Assembly: GCF_900128505.1 (NCBI RefSeq)
Contig: NZ_LT669940.1
Span: forward strand, 1,668,764 to 1,732,763
Direction: 5' to 3'
DNA: 64,000 nucleotides
DNA from: Parabacteroides timonensis
GTDB lineage: Bacteria; Bacteroidota; Bacteroidia; Bacteroidales; Tannerellaceae
The notes under the pieces were generated by a model. It had not been told where the DNA came from. It saw only the letters and a list, made by a program, of their open reading frames with translations, and did not search any database. How positions within the stretch are numbered: the first letter of the stretch is position 1; each line of letters begins with the position of its first letter. Below, one piece after another: positions 1 through 7,811 of this stretch. The translations under genes and the position numbers were made by a program.

Positions 1-2
1 TT

Positions 3-1874
3 GCAGAGTTCTGGGAAAGCCGCTTCGAACTGGATGCTGCCAACCAGGAAACGCAGGCTTTCGTCCGCAACCTCTTCCACCTCGGTTACTTTATGCGTCT
101 GGCAACGCCCGAAAACGAGGTCTCCCTGAAAGAAGACCGGTTACGGGAAACTTATATGGCAGAAGAAATACGGAAAGCACTACCCGACAATAAAAAGATA
201 TTGGTAGTAGCCGGTGCCTTCCATATCTCCGGACTTATGGAAGCGCTGCAATCGGACAAAAAGCCATCGCTCAAAACCTGCAACCGGGAACATGTCGCTT
301 CCTACCTGATGCCTTATACTTTCAAGGAAGCAGACAGTAAAAGCGGTTATGCGGCCGGTATGCCTTTTCCGGCTTTCTACCAGGAAGTCTGGGAAAAGAT
401 AGAAAAGCAGAAGAAAGACCCGTTCGCCTCCACCGTCCTCGAATATATCATCAAGACAGCCCGATATGCCCGTAAGACACAGATGATCTCGCTGCCCGAC
501 GAGATCAATGCCCTCAACATGGCACGCTCACTGGCCGTATTGAGAGGCAAGCAAACTACAGGTGTTTACGAATTGCTGGACGGTGTACGAAGTTGTTTCG
601 TAAAAGGTGACCTGAATGCCACCTCGACCTTCGAAGTGGACTTCCTGTATCGTCTTCTTTCCGGCATGGGGACAGGAAAGATCGCAGATAATGACTGCAT
701 CCCTCCCGTCGTACGCGAGTTCCGTGCCTTGTGTTCGCTCCACCGGTTAAAGACATCTACCATCGAGCGACAGGAAGTAACGCTCGACATTATCAAGAAC
801 CCGGCTCATTACAGGAAAAGCCGCTTCCTCCATCAGATGGAGTTTCTGGAGACAGGCTTCGCCACACTCCAGTCGGGTCCCGATTATGTGAATCAGAAGA
901 ATAAAAACCTTGTACGGGAACAATGGATATGCCGTTATGCCACGGGCGTTGAAACCCGTTTGATCGACCTGTCTGTCTACGGAGCTACCTTATCACAGGT
1001 CTGCAATTCGCTGATAGAAAAGAATTTCAAAGATAATATGACGGCTGAGGAATTGGGAAAACTGCTCCTCTCCGTCCAGGTTATGGGTATAGAAGGTTTC
1101 TATCTTCAATACGAAGATACTATCCGGCTGGTAGTGGAAAGCGAAGGGAATTTTATCAACCTTTGCAAACTGATCAACAGCTTGTTATACCTTGCTAACA
1201 TGCAACAACTGATGGATGGGAATATCCAGCCCGTCATTGCCGAACTGGCACGGACCGCATTCAAGGGAGCCGTCGTTCTGATCCCTTCTCTGAAAAGCAC
1301 GACGGAAGAAGAGGAACAGGAGATCTGCGAACAGATGCGTAACCTTTACAGTTTCACGATGGATACGAAAGGCTGGTTCGACACCGCCGCTTTCATCGCT
1401 GCCGTAGAGAAAGTATTGAACGACAGTTTCAGCAACAGCCGTCTTTTCGGTTTATGCCTCGCTATACATTATAAAGAAGGGCGAACCGGACAAGCTGCTT
1501 TTTGCCAACAGATAGCAGCCTACCTCGAAAGCAGCATTACCCACCCGGAACAGGCTGCTTCATTTATCTGTGGATTGTTCCTGATCGCCCGCGACGTATT
1601 GTTTGCCGACCCGCATATCCTGGAAGCTATAAACCGGGTCATAGCCAATGCCGACCGGGAGACTTTCCTCACTATCCTGCCGAACCTGCGTTATGCCTTT
1701 ACCGGTTTCCTCTCGGCAGAGATCAGCCGACTGGGACAGCAGGTGGCTGAATATCACCAGGTATCGGAAGCCCGCTTAACAGGAAGCATCACCGTCTCGC
1801 AGGAAGAAATAACAGAAGCCATGCGCCTGGACAGCCTTGCCGCAGAAGCGCTTAAAACATGGAGGATCGCATGA
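3..1874 (+). CDS. DUF5682 family protein (5' end outside window)
   Basis: The reading frame is open from base 3, so the gene begins upstream of the window and only its C-terminal ~620 residues are here. I recognise it as DUF5682-like from its overall character and from its neighbours, a VWA protein and a SWIM zinc-finger protein. A segment around nt 200-245 reads VVAGAFHISGL, which resembles the G-x-x-H-x-x-GL block of TraB/ChaN-type proteins; this likeness is an inference. The rest is mainly helical with no membrane segment or signal peptide visible, so it is probably cytoplasmic. Its TGA stop overlaps an ATG of the VWA gene (ATGA at 1871-1874), indicating translational coupling. In this gene neighbourhood a MoxR-type AAA ATPase gene is often found just upstream; it would lie outside the window. 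The biochemical role is unknown. Confidence 0.7.
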   Translation, partial: AEFWESRFELDAANQETQAFVRNLFHLGYFMRLATPENEVSLKEDRLRETYMAEEIRKALPDNKKILVVAGAFHISGLMEALQSDKKPSLKTCNREHVASYLMPYTFKEADSKSGYAAGMPFPAFYQEVWEKIEKQKKDPFASTVLEYIIKTARYARKTQMISLPDEINALNMARSLAVLRGKQTTGVYELLDGVRSCFVKGDLNATSTFEVDFLYRLLSGMGTGKIADNDCIPPVVREFRALCSLHRLKTSTIERQEVTLDIIKNPAHYRKSRFLHQMEFLETGFATLQSGPDYVNQKNKNLVREQWICRYATGVETRLIDLSVYGATLSQVCNSLIEKNFKDNMTAEELGKLLLSVQVMGIEGFYLQYEDTIRLVVESEGNFINLCKLINSLLYLANMQQLMDGNIQPVIAELARTAFKGAVVLIPSLKSTTEEEEQEICEQMRNLYSFTMDTKGWFDTAAFIAAVEKVLNDSFSNSRLFGLCLAIHYKEGRTGQAAFCQQIAAYLESSITHPEQAASFICGLFLIARDVLFADPHILEAINRVIANADRETFLTILPNLRYAFTGFLSAEISRLGQQVAEYHQVSEARLTGSITVSQEEITEAMRLDSLAAEALKTWRIA

Positions 1875-3007
1875 TGGACAACCCGAATAACAAACAGGAA
1901 ATAGTCAACCGCTGGCGACTCATACTGGGTGACTTTGCAGAAAGCAGCTTGCCCCTCGATCCGGAAAATGCAGAACTGGACGGCGCACTTTATTTCCTTT
2001 ACAACCGCGAATATACCGATGAACAGGGAATACGCAACGACTTCCCGAACCGGGGAGGCCGCGGAGGTTCCGTACTGACTGTTCCGGGATGGCTGAGAAG
2101 AGTAAAGAAGTTATTCCCCAAAAAGACCGTCGAGATCATGCAGAAGCAGGCGTTGGATAAATACAACCTGACCCAGCTGCTGACCGACGAATCCGTCCTG
2201 AGCCAACTCGAACCGAACCTCGGTTTGCTGAAAAACATTCTGACATTCCGCAATATGATGCCGGAACCTGTCCGTAAACTGGCTTACTCGATCGTGGAAC
2301 AGGTCATCCGGGATATCCAGAAGAAACTGGAAATAAACGTACGGAAAGCTTTCTACGGGAAGAAACTGCCGCACACCAATTCAAGCTACAAGATATTCCG
2401 GAACTTTGACTTCAAGCAGACCATCGAGAAGAATCTGAAGAATTACAGTCCCGAACACGGCACGATCATCCCCGACCGCCTCTACTTCAACCAGAACGTA
2501 CGCCGTTACAATCCCTGGCATATCGTGATCCTAGTCGATGAGAGCGGCAGTATGCTCGATTCGGTGATCTATACCGCCGTCATGGCTTCCATCTTTGCCA
2601 AAATGCCGTTCCTCTCGGTCAAGCTGGTCATATTCGACACCTCGGTAGTCGATTTGAGCGACCATCTCGACGATCCGGTCGGTATCCTGATGAAAGTACA
2701 ACTGGGTGGTGGGACCGACATACACAAGGCGTTGGAATACGGAAAGAAACTGATTACCGCACCGCAGAAAACAATCGTGGTACTGGTTAGCGACCTGTAC
2801 GACGGAGCGAATTACAGCTATATGTTCCGTTCCTGCCACGACATTATCGAAGCCGGAAGCAAGTTGTTTGTATTGCCTGCACTCGACTATTCCGGTACCC
2901 CTTGTTACGATGCCCGAGCCGCCCGTACCATTGCGGGTATGGGTGCCGATGTAGCTGCAATAACCCCTGAAGAGTTAGCCGAATGGATAGGAAAGATTAT
3001 ATCATAA
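1871..3007 (+). CDS. VWA (von Willebrand factor A) domain protein
   Basis: The C-terminal half is a VWA domain with a complete MIDAS: DESGS near residue 222, the Thr of GGGTDIHKAL near 280, and the Asp of LVSDLYDGA near 304. Such domains bind a divalent metal and mediate protein contacts. No signal peptide or membrane helix is visible, so it should be cytoplasmic. An ATG at 1859 is possible, but GGAGG at 1861-1865 sits 5 nt before the ATG at 1871, and that ATG forms an ATGA overlap with the upstream stop, so 1871 is preferred. The downstream SWIM gene overlaps its 3' end by 25 nt. VWA proteins of this kind usually partner a MoxR AAA ATPase in chaperone-like or conflict-related complexes; that partner is not in view. 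Confidence 0.85.
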   Translation: MMDNPNNKQEIVNRWRLILGDFAESSLPLDPENAELDGALYFLYNREYTDEQGIRNDFPNRGGRGGSVLTVPGWLRRVKKLFPKKTVEIMQKQALDKYNLTQLLTDESVLSQLEPNLGLLKNILTFRNMMPEPVRKLAYSIVEQVIRDIQKKLEINVRKAFYGKKLPHTNSSYKIFRNFDFKQTIEKNLKNYSPEHGTIIPDRLYFNQNVRRYNPWHIVILVDESGSMLDSVIYTAVMASIFAKMPFLSVKLVIFDTSVVDLSDHLDDPVGILMKVQLGGGTDIHKALEYGKKLITAPQKTIVVLVSDLYDGANYSYMFRSCHDIIEAGSKLFVLPALDYSGTPCYDARAARTIAGMGADVAAITPEELAEWIGKIIS

Positions 3008-4740
3008 AAGGAGACGGATGCCATTCATCCGCCGGACAGTTCGTCCCCTACGCCAACGAAGCCTTCCTGGTTACGCTGGCAAACAAAGGTTTGTATAAAC
3101 GTGCTCTGAAAGACCTGGAAACAACAGGACAGGTCGAACTGGCCGTAGCAGGCGACCACCTGCAAGTTCAGCTAGACGAGATAACAGTCTCCCTGAATCC
3201 CAATATATCCCAAAGTTCCTGTAGCTGTCCCTCTAAAACAGTCTGCAAGCATATCCTGATGGGAATACTTGTTGCGGCTGATTATGCCGCGAAGGAAGTA
3301 GAAGAACAAACAGAAGAAGCCGCCACCGAAGAGAACAGGCAGGAAGCCGTTTCGGAAACTGTATCCCGACAGTCTTCTGCCAACGATTGGGAAGAATTGA
3401 AGAAGGTAGACCTGGCACAGCTCCGCAAGCAGGCAGGTAAAAAGCTATTTGAAGATACGCTCCGCCTTATCCAGGATGGTTGGACGGCAGACTTCATCGA
3501 AAGCGATATGCTCGAAGCGACCATCAACACAGAAAATATAACGGTCTATTTCCCCAAAGATGACAGCCTTAACCGTTCTGTATGCAAATGCGGAGAAAGC
3601 GGATTATGCAAACACAAACTGATTGCTATCCTGTCATACCTAAGTAGCCAGGGAATATTATCTTCCGAATCCGACGGCAACCAACCCGAACTGTCCCTAC
3701 TCACGGAAGAGACAATAGACGTCTTACGGGGAGCTTCCCGCTTCATTACCGGCATATTCGAAAAAGGGTTGATCGGTTGCGGGGAAAATGAGGCGGAGAC
3801 AGCCATACAATATTCCATCCGCCTGGAGACATGCGGGATAGGCAATCTGGCACGTTTGTTCCGTTCACTCTCTTCCGACATCGAAAATATGCTCGCCAAG
3901 CATGTCGGCTTCCAGCCTTTGACTACCTTTGCCACATTGTCGCGGTTGCATAACACACTTCGGCTGATCTTACGGAACACACAGAACAACGAAACGCTCA
4001 GTAAACTGATCGAAGGGACACGGTCGGATTATTATACAACCCCCATCGGACATTTTACAGGTCTGGGAGCTTATCCGTGGCAGACCCGCTCAGGATATTT
4101 CGGTATTACGGCCTATTTCTTCTACCATGAGAAACAGAGTATCTGCACCCTGACTTCGAGCATGGCTGATTATTATGAGCATACCCAAACACTTGTCACG
4201 CCGGAGAATATGCAACGCCAACTGGAGACCCAAAGTTTCTGGGGCAGCAACACCTCATTAGCCCGACTATCGACATCTACGCTGACTTTGCGCAATTTCA
4301 AAATGAACAGGCAAAACCGTCTCTCGTCCTCCTCGCAGACGCAATGTGAAATAGACGACAAGGTTACGATCAGCACTCTGGATACCTTACTTGCCATCCC
4401 TGAGTTATCCGACCTGACAATACGCCCCGAACAACGGTACGATTATTTCCGCAAGAAGCAGCCGGAGCAACTAGCCTTGGTCCCGTTCACACATCTTTCA
4501 GAAGTGAACTTCAATACTGCCGAGCAGAAACTGTACTTCACGATGGCAGATGAACAACACGAAACAGAAGGTTCATTGGCATACAGCGAGCTGAACCGGA
4601 ATGCCATCCGCCGATTGGAACAGATGGGACAGCGGTACGCAGAAGCGAAGCAGCGGTATATGGTTTGCCTGAAACGTCCGGATACATTGATCCCGGTCAG
4701 TATCGTCACAGCTTCAGAGACCGACAATTTCTATTTCTAA
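2983..4740 (+). CDS. SWIM zinc-finger family protein
   Basis: A protein of 585 residues with two SWIM-type C-x-C-x(n)-C-x-H motifs, CSCPSKTVCKH near residue 79 and CKCGESGLCKH near residue 201. They are separated by a low-complexity Glu-rich linker at about residues 105-130. SWIM fingers bind zinc and can bind nucleic acid or protein. The C-terminal ~350 residues match no domain I recognise. The gene overlaps the VWA gene by 25 nt and is clearly in the same operon. The combination DUF5682 + VWA + SWIM recurs in many bacteria, usually with a MoxR ATPase, and its task is not established. No signal peptide is seen, so it is probably cytoplasmic. Confidence 0.85.
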   Translation: MDRKDYIIKGDGCHSSAGQFVPYANEAFLVTLANKGLYKRALKDLETTGQVELAVAGDHLQVQLDEITVSLNPNISQSSCSCPSKTVCKHILMGILVAADYAAKEVEEQTEEAATEENRQEAVSETVSRQSSANDWEELKKVDLAQLRKQAGKKLFEDTLRLIQDGWTADFIESDMLEATINTENITVYFPKDDSLNRSVCKCGESGLCKHKLIAILSYLSSQGILSSESDGNQPELSLLTEETIDVLRGASRFITGIFEKGLIGCGENEAETAIQYSIRLETCGIGNLARLFRSLSSDIENMLAKHVGFQPLTTFATLSRLHNTLRLILRNTQNNETLSKLIEGTRSDYYTTPIGHFTGLGAYPWQTRSGYFGITAYFFYHEKQSICTLTSSMADYYEHTQTLVTPENMQRQLETQSFWGSNTSLARLSTSTLTLRNFKMNRQNRLSSSSQTQCEIDDKVTISTLDTLLAIPELSDLTIRPEQRYDYFRKKQPEQLALVPFTHLSEVNFNTAEQKLYFTMADEQHETEGSLAYSELNRNAIRRLEQMGQRYAEAKQRYMVCLKRPDTLIPVSIVTASETDNFYF

Positions 4741-4758
4741 CTCTTAAACTCAAATGGA

Positions 4759-5043
4759 ATGATACTTAAAAACCTCCTTGCCGAATTGGAACTCCTGCTT
4801 TCCGACATCGCCTTCTCCGGCTTACGCAACATACAGCCTGTCACCCTCCAAAAACTGGAGGATCTCAAACACTGGATGAATGAACTGAACATGACGGAAG
4901 CTATCCGTCTGACGGATAGCTTCATCGATTCTGTTTATGCCTGGCAAGGCGGACAGGTGGCAATAGAGGTCGTAGCGGATAATTTATGTGCATTGGAGTT
5001 TTATGAAAAGAATGTAATCAACAATTATACGGTTATCCCCTAA
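4759..5043 (+). CDS. small conserved hypothetical protein, last gene of SWIM/VWA operon
   Basis: A 94-residue, mostly helical soluble protein starting 18 nt after the SWIM gene and followed at once by a hairpin, so it is probably the last cistron of that operon. An out-of-frame ATG lies 5 nt upstream of the chosen start. It has no cysteines that suggest metal binding, no signal peptide and no membrane helix. I do not recognise a family. Codon use and tight spacing favour a real gene over a chance ORF. Confidence 0.65.
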   Translation: MILKNLLAELELLLSDIAFSGLRNIQPVTLQKLEDLKHWMNELNMTEAIRLTDSFIDSVYAWQGGQVAIEVVADNLCALEFYEKNVINNYTVIP

Positions 5044-5052
5044 AAAAACAGT

Positions 5053-5088
5053 TCAGCGGGACAGTATCATTTGATAGAGTCCCGCTGA
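5053..5088. terminator. bidirectional terminator hairpin
   Basis: A perfect 10-bp stem (TCAGCGGGAC / GTCCCGCTGA) with a 16-nt loop lies between convergent genes. A run of seven A's precedes it (T's on the minus strand), and a short T-rich stretch follows on the plus strand. It would end both the SWIM operon and the GH92 transcript from the other strand. Confidence 0.7.
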
Positions 5089-5140
5089 TCTTTCCAATCA
5101 ATATATCAAAGTTATATTGACTTATTTACCGATAATAAAG

Positions 5141-7465
5141 TTATTTGCTGACAGGTTTCTGATAGAGCATTGTTTTGCCGGGTAAGGACAAAGAAGCCGG
5201 ACAGGCATCGGCTGAGACAGCACGTTTGTAATTCGGCTTGTCGCTCATGACGAAATGCAGGGTTATACCGGATTGCACATCGTCGTATGTCAGATACGAT
5301 TTGTTGTATTTCTTTCCGTTCACATACAATTCCTTGACGTACACGTTGTCTTTCGACCAGTTTTCGGTCGTCATGCGGATCTCTTTACCGTTGCTCATGG
5401 CAATGGTCAGTGCCTCGACGCAAGGTGAACCTACATTATATATATTACTGGACGGGGCAACCGGGTAAAAGCCTGCACAGTTGAACATATACCAAGCCGA
5501 CATCTGGCCACAGTCGTCATTACCGCTCAGAGAACCGGGTTCGTTGCCATAGAAACGGTCGACTATTTCGCGTACCCACTTCTGGCATTTCCACGGCTTA
5601 CCCAGGTAATTATACAGATAAGCGACATGATGGCAAGGCTCGTTGCCGTGCCAGTAACCGCCGATGCGTCCCTGAATGTCGTGGGCTCCTGGGATATCGT
5701 CCGGCAGCTCGACAGTAAAGAGTTCATCCAGCCGTTTCTCGAACAGCTTCTTTCCCGCCAGGTTGATATATCCCTGTACGTCATGCGGAACGGTCCAGGT
5801 GTACTGCATCGTAAAGCCTTCGGTGATATCACCCCAGCCATTAACCGATCCCGGCCCCTGATAAGCAATCGGGGCAAACGGAGTACGCCAGTTTCCCTGA
5901 CTGTCGCGGCCACGCATGTATTTGGTTTCCGGATCTATCAAGGTCTGATAAGAGAGGGAACGGTTCAGGAAATAGGTATAATCGTCCGTCTTTCCCAAAA
6001 CCTGGGCAGCGCGGGCAATACAATAATCATCGTAGGCATACTCCAATGTTTTGGAAACCGACTCGGCTTCTTTATCGAAGGGGACATAACCGTTACGGTC
6101 GTAATCGGGCAGGCAATCGTAATGCTTATTCATTGCGGTTGTCTTCATAGCTTCGTATGCCCGTTCGTAATCAAATCCTTTGACACCTTTCACGATCATA
6201 TCGGCCAGGACGGAAACAGCATGGTAACCGATCATACACCAGGTTTCATTGCCGTAGAAAGACCAGATCGGAAGCATGCGCTCCGTACTTTTATCGTAAT
6301 GGGCGAGCATGGAGTTGGCTATATCGGCGTTCACATCCTGATGAACCAGGTTGAACCAGGGATGCAAGGCGCGATAAGTGTCCCACAAAGAGAAAGTCGT
6401 ATAATTCGTAAAGCCTTTGGCTTGTTCGATATTCTTATCCAGGCCTCTGAAACTACCGTCGGCATCCTGGAAGATAAAAGGATGCAAAGCGGCATGATAA
6501 GCAGAAGTATAGAATGTCTCTTTTGTCTTCCGGTCGGCTGTCACGCGATACTTTTCCAGTTCCTGCTCCCATAAGTCGATACCTTTTTCTTTCAGGCCGT
6601 CGAAGGTCATCCCGTTCAGTTCCTGCATATTCAGTTTAGCACCGTCGGTGCTGACTGCGGAGACAGAAGTTTTTACAATGACTTCTTCACCGGCTTCCGT
6701 TTCAAAGGAAAGACAAGCCATCAGGTTCTTTCCCCAGGCTTCGTTCGTGCTTCTGAAACGGGAGGTATTGTAAATAACCGGCTTCTTGTCCTGCATGATA
6801 CAGAAGTCTTTCAGCTTTTTGGAGAAGACGGCGGTGAAATAGACATGGCGCTCCGGTCCCCAACCTTTGACCAGTTTGTAGCCGGTCAGGGTCGAATCGT
6901 TCTCAACACGAAGGTTAGACCATTCGCAGGATTGCCACAACGTATGGTTCAGGTCGATCATGATGAAAGACTTGTCCGATTTGGGATAGGTGAAACGGAA
7001 CATTCCGCTGCGCAGCCCGGCTGTCATTTCGGCTTTCACACCGTAATCCTGTAACAGGACGGCATAGTAATTGGGAGAAGTCCATTCCTGGTCATGGGTA
7101 TAACGCGAGCGGTAACCTTCATCGGGGTTTTCGCGGGTTCCCGGGTCGAGTTTCATTTCGCCGGTGCCGGGTATAAACAGGAAGTCGCCCAGATCGGGGA
7201 TACCCGTTCCGCTCAGGTGCGTCAGGCTGAAACCGAGGATGGAAGTATGATTGTATTTATAACCGGCTGCCGCATCGTAATATTTAGAGTCTGTATCCGG
7301 ACTGATCTGGATACCGCCGAACGGAATCTGTGCACCGGGGTAGACATTCCCGTAACCGTCTGTTCCAACCAGAGGTCTGACGTAATCTGTCAGTTTCTCA
7401 CTCTGGGCTGTGGCGGTCAGAACAAAACAGGAAATAGCGAGTAAGGTGTATATTCGTTGTTTCAT
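5141..7465 (-). CDS. GH92 alpha-mannosidase (first of three paralogues)
   Basis: A 774-residue exported protein with a signal peptide ending near the TAQ of the N-terminus. It shows the GH92 hallmarks: an early PGAQIPFGGIQISPDTD block, the catalytic-acid motif HGNEPCHH with Glu609, and the acidic GNDDCGQMSAW block that supplies the general base. GH92 enzymes are Ca-dependent inverting exo-alpha-mannosidases acting on alpha-1,2/1,3/1,6 mannosides of N-glycans or fungal mannan. Linkage cannot be told from sequence. The enzyme should act in the periplasm or at the surface. It is separated from the next GH92 gene by 346 bp of foldback sequence, so it may have its own transcript or be attenuated from the upstream operon. 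Confidence 0.93.
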   Translation of the reverse strand: MKQRIYTLLAISCFVLTATAQSEKLTDYVRPLVGTDGYGNVYPGAQIPFGGIQISPDTDSKYYDAAAGYKYNHTSILGFSLTHLSGTGIPDLGDFLFIPGTGEMKLDPGTRENPDEGYRSRYTHDQEWTSPNYYAVLLQDYGVKAEMTAGLRSGMFRFTYPKSDKSFIMIDLNHTLWQSCEWSNLRVENDSTLTGYKLVKGWGPERHVYFTAVFSKKLKDFCIMQDKKPVIYNTSRFRSTNEAWGKNLMACLSFETEAGEEVIVKTSVSAVSTDGAKLNMQELNGMTFDGLKEKGIDLWEQELEKYRVTADRKTKETFYTSAYHAALHPFIFQDADGSFRGLDKNIEQAKGFTNYTTFSLWDTYRALHPWFNLVHQDVNADIANSMLAHYDKSTERMLPIWSFYGNETWCMIGYHAVSVLADMIVKGVKGFDYERAYEAMKTTAMNKHYDCLPDYDRNGYVPFDKEAESVSKTLEYAYDDYCIARAAQVLGKTDDYTYFLNRSLSYQTLIDPETKYMRGRDSQGNWRTPFAPIAYQGPGSVNGWGDITEGFTMQYTWTVPHDVQGYINLAGKKLFEKRLDELFTVELPDDIPGAHDIQGRIGGYWHGNEPCHHVAYLYNYLGKPWKCQKWVREIVDRFYGNEPGSLSGNDDCGQMSAWYMFNCAGFYPVAPSSNIYNVGSPCVEALTIAMSNGKEIRMTTENWSKDNVYVKELYVNGKKYNKSYLTYDDVQSGITLHFVMSDKPNYKRAVSADACPASLSLPGKTMLYQKPVSK

Positions 7466-7500
7466 ATCTTTGCAGTTTTGAGCCTATTTGTCTCATTGTC

Positions 7501-7748
7501 TTTTATGGGGCAAAGCCCCATGCCGCAGGCTCTCTTTTGCCGTCTGCTTCAGCTGACGGATATAAAAGACAGGAGGCAAAGCCTCTTCCTTTGTGGGCTT
7601 AAGCCCCTTTAAAGCAGGGACTAGCATTATATATCAAAGGGGTTAAAACCCACAGAGGAATCCGGCAAAGCCAGAGCATTTAATCTATCCGTCGGTTAAA
7701 AACCGACGGCAAAAGAGAGCCTGCGGCATGAGGCAGAGCCTCATAAAA
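7501..7748. repeat. foldback (inverted-repeat) element between two GH92 genes
   Basis: Arms 7520-7544 and 7705-7729 are perfect 25-bp inverted copies. The outer flanks 7501-7519 and 7730-7748 also pair imperfectly, and each forms its own small hairpin (GGGGCAAAGCCCC and GAGGCAGAGCCTC). The interior holds further self-complementary pieces (7572-7584 and others), so the 248-bp unit can fold into one long branched structure. Its left edge, from about 7476, closely resembles 35856-35917. No -7 promoter motif occurs inside. It fills most of the 346-bp gap 7466-7811. Confidence 0.75.
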
Positions 7749-7811
7749 AAGATTCACCTTTTTCTAAATTGGCACATTGGCATATTGCCACATTAGCTTA
7801 TCATTTTATAT

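Noticed and set aside
5627..6574. 315-codon plus-strand ORF
   Set aside because: Lies wholly antisense to the first GH92 gene, which has clear family motifs; its translation resembles nothing and has no signal or promoter.
7501..7748. Second inverton
   Set aside because: Inverted arms are present, but no promoter lies inside and the interior is itself self-complementary, so a foldback element fits better.
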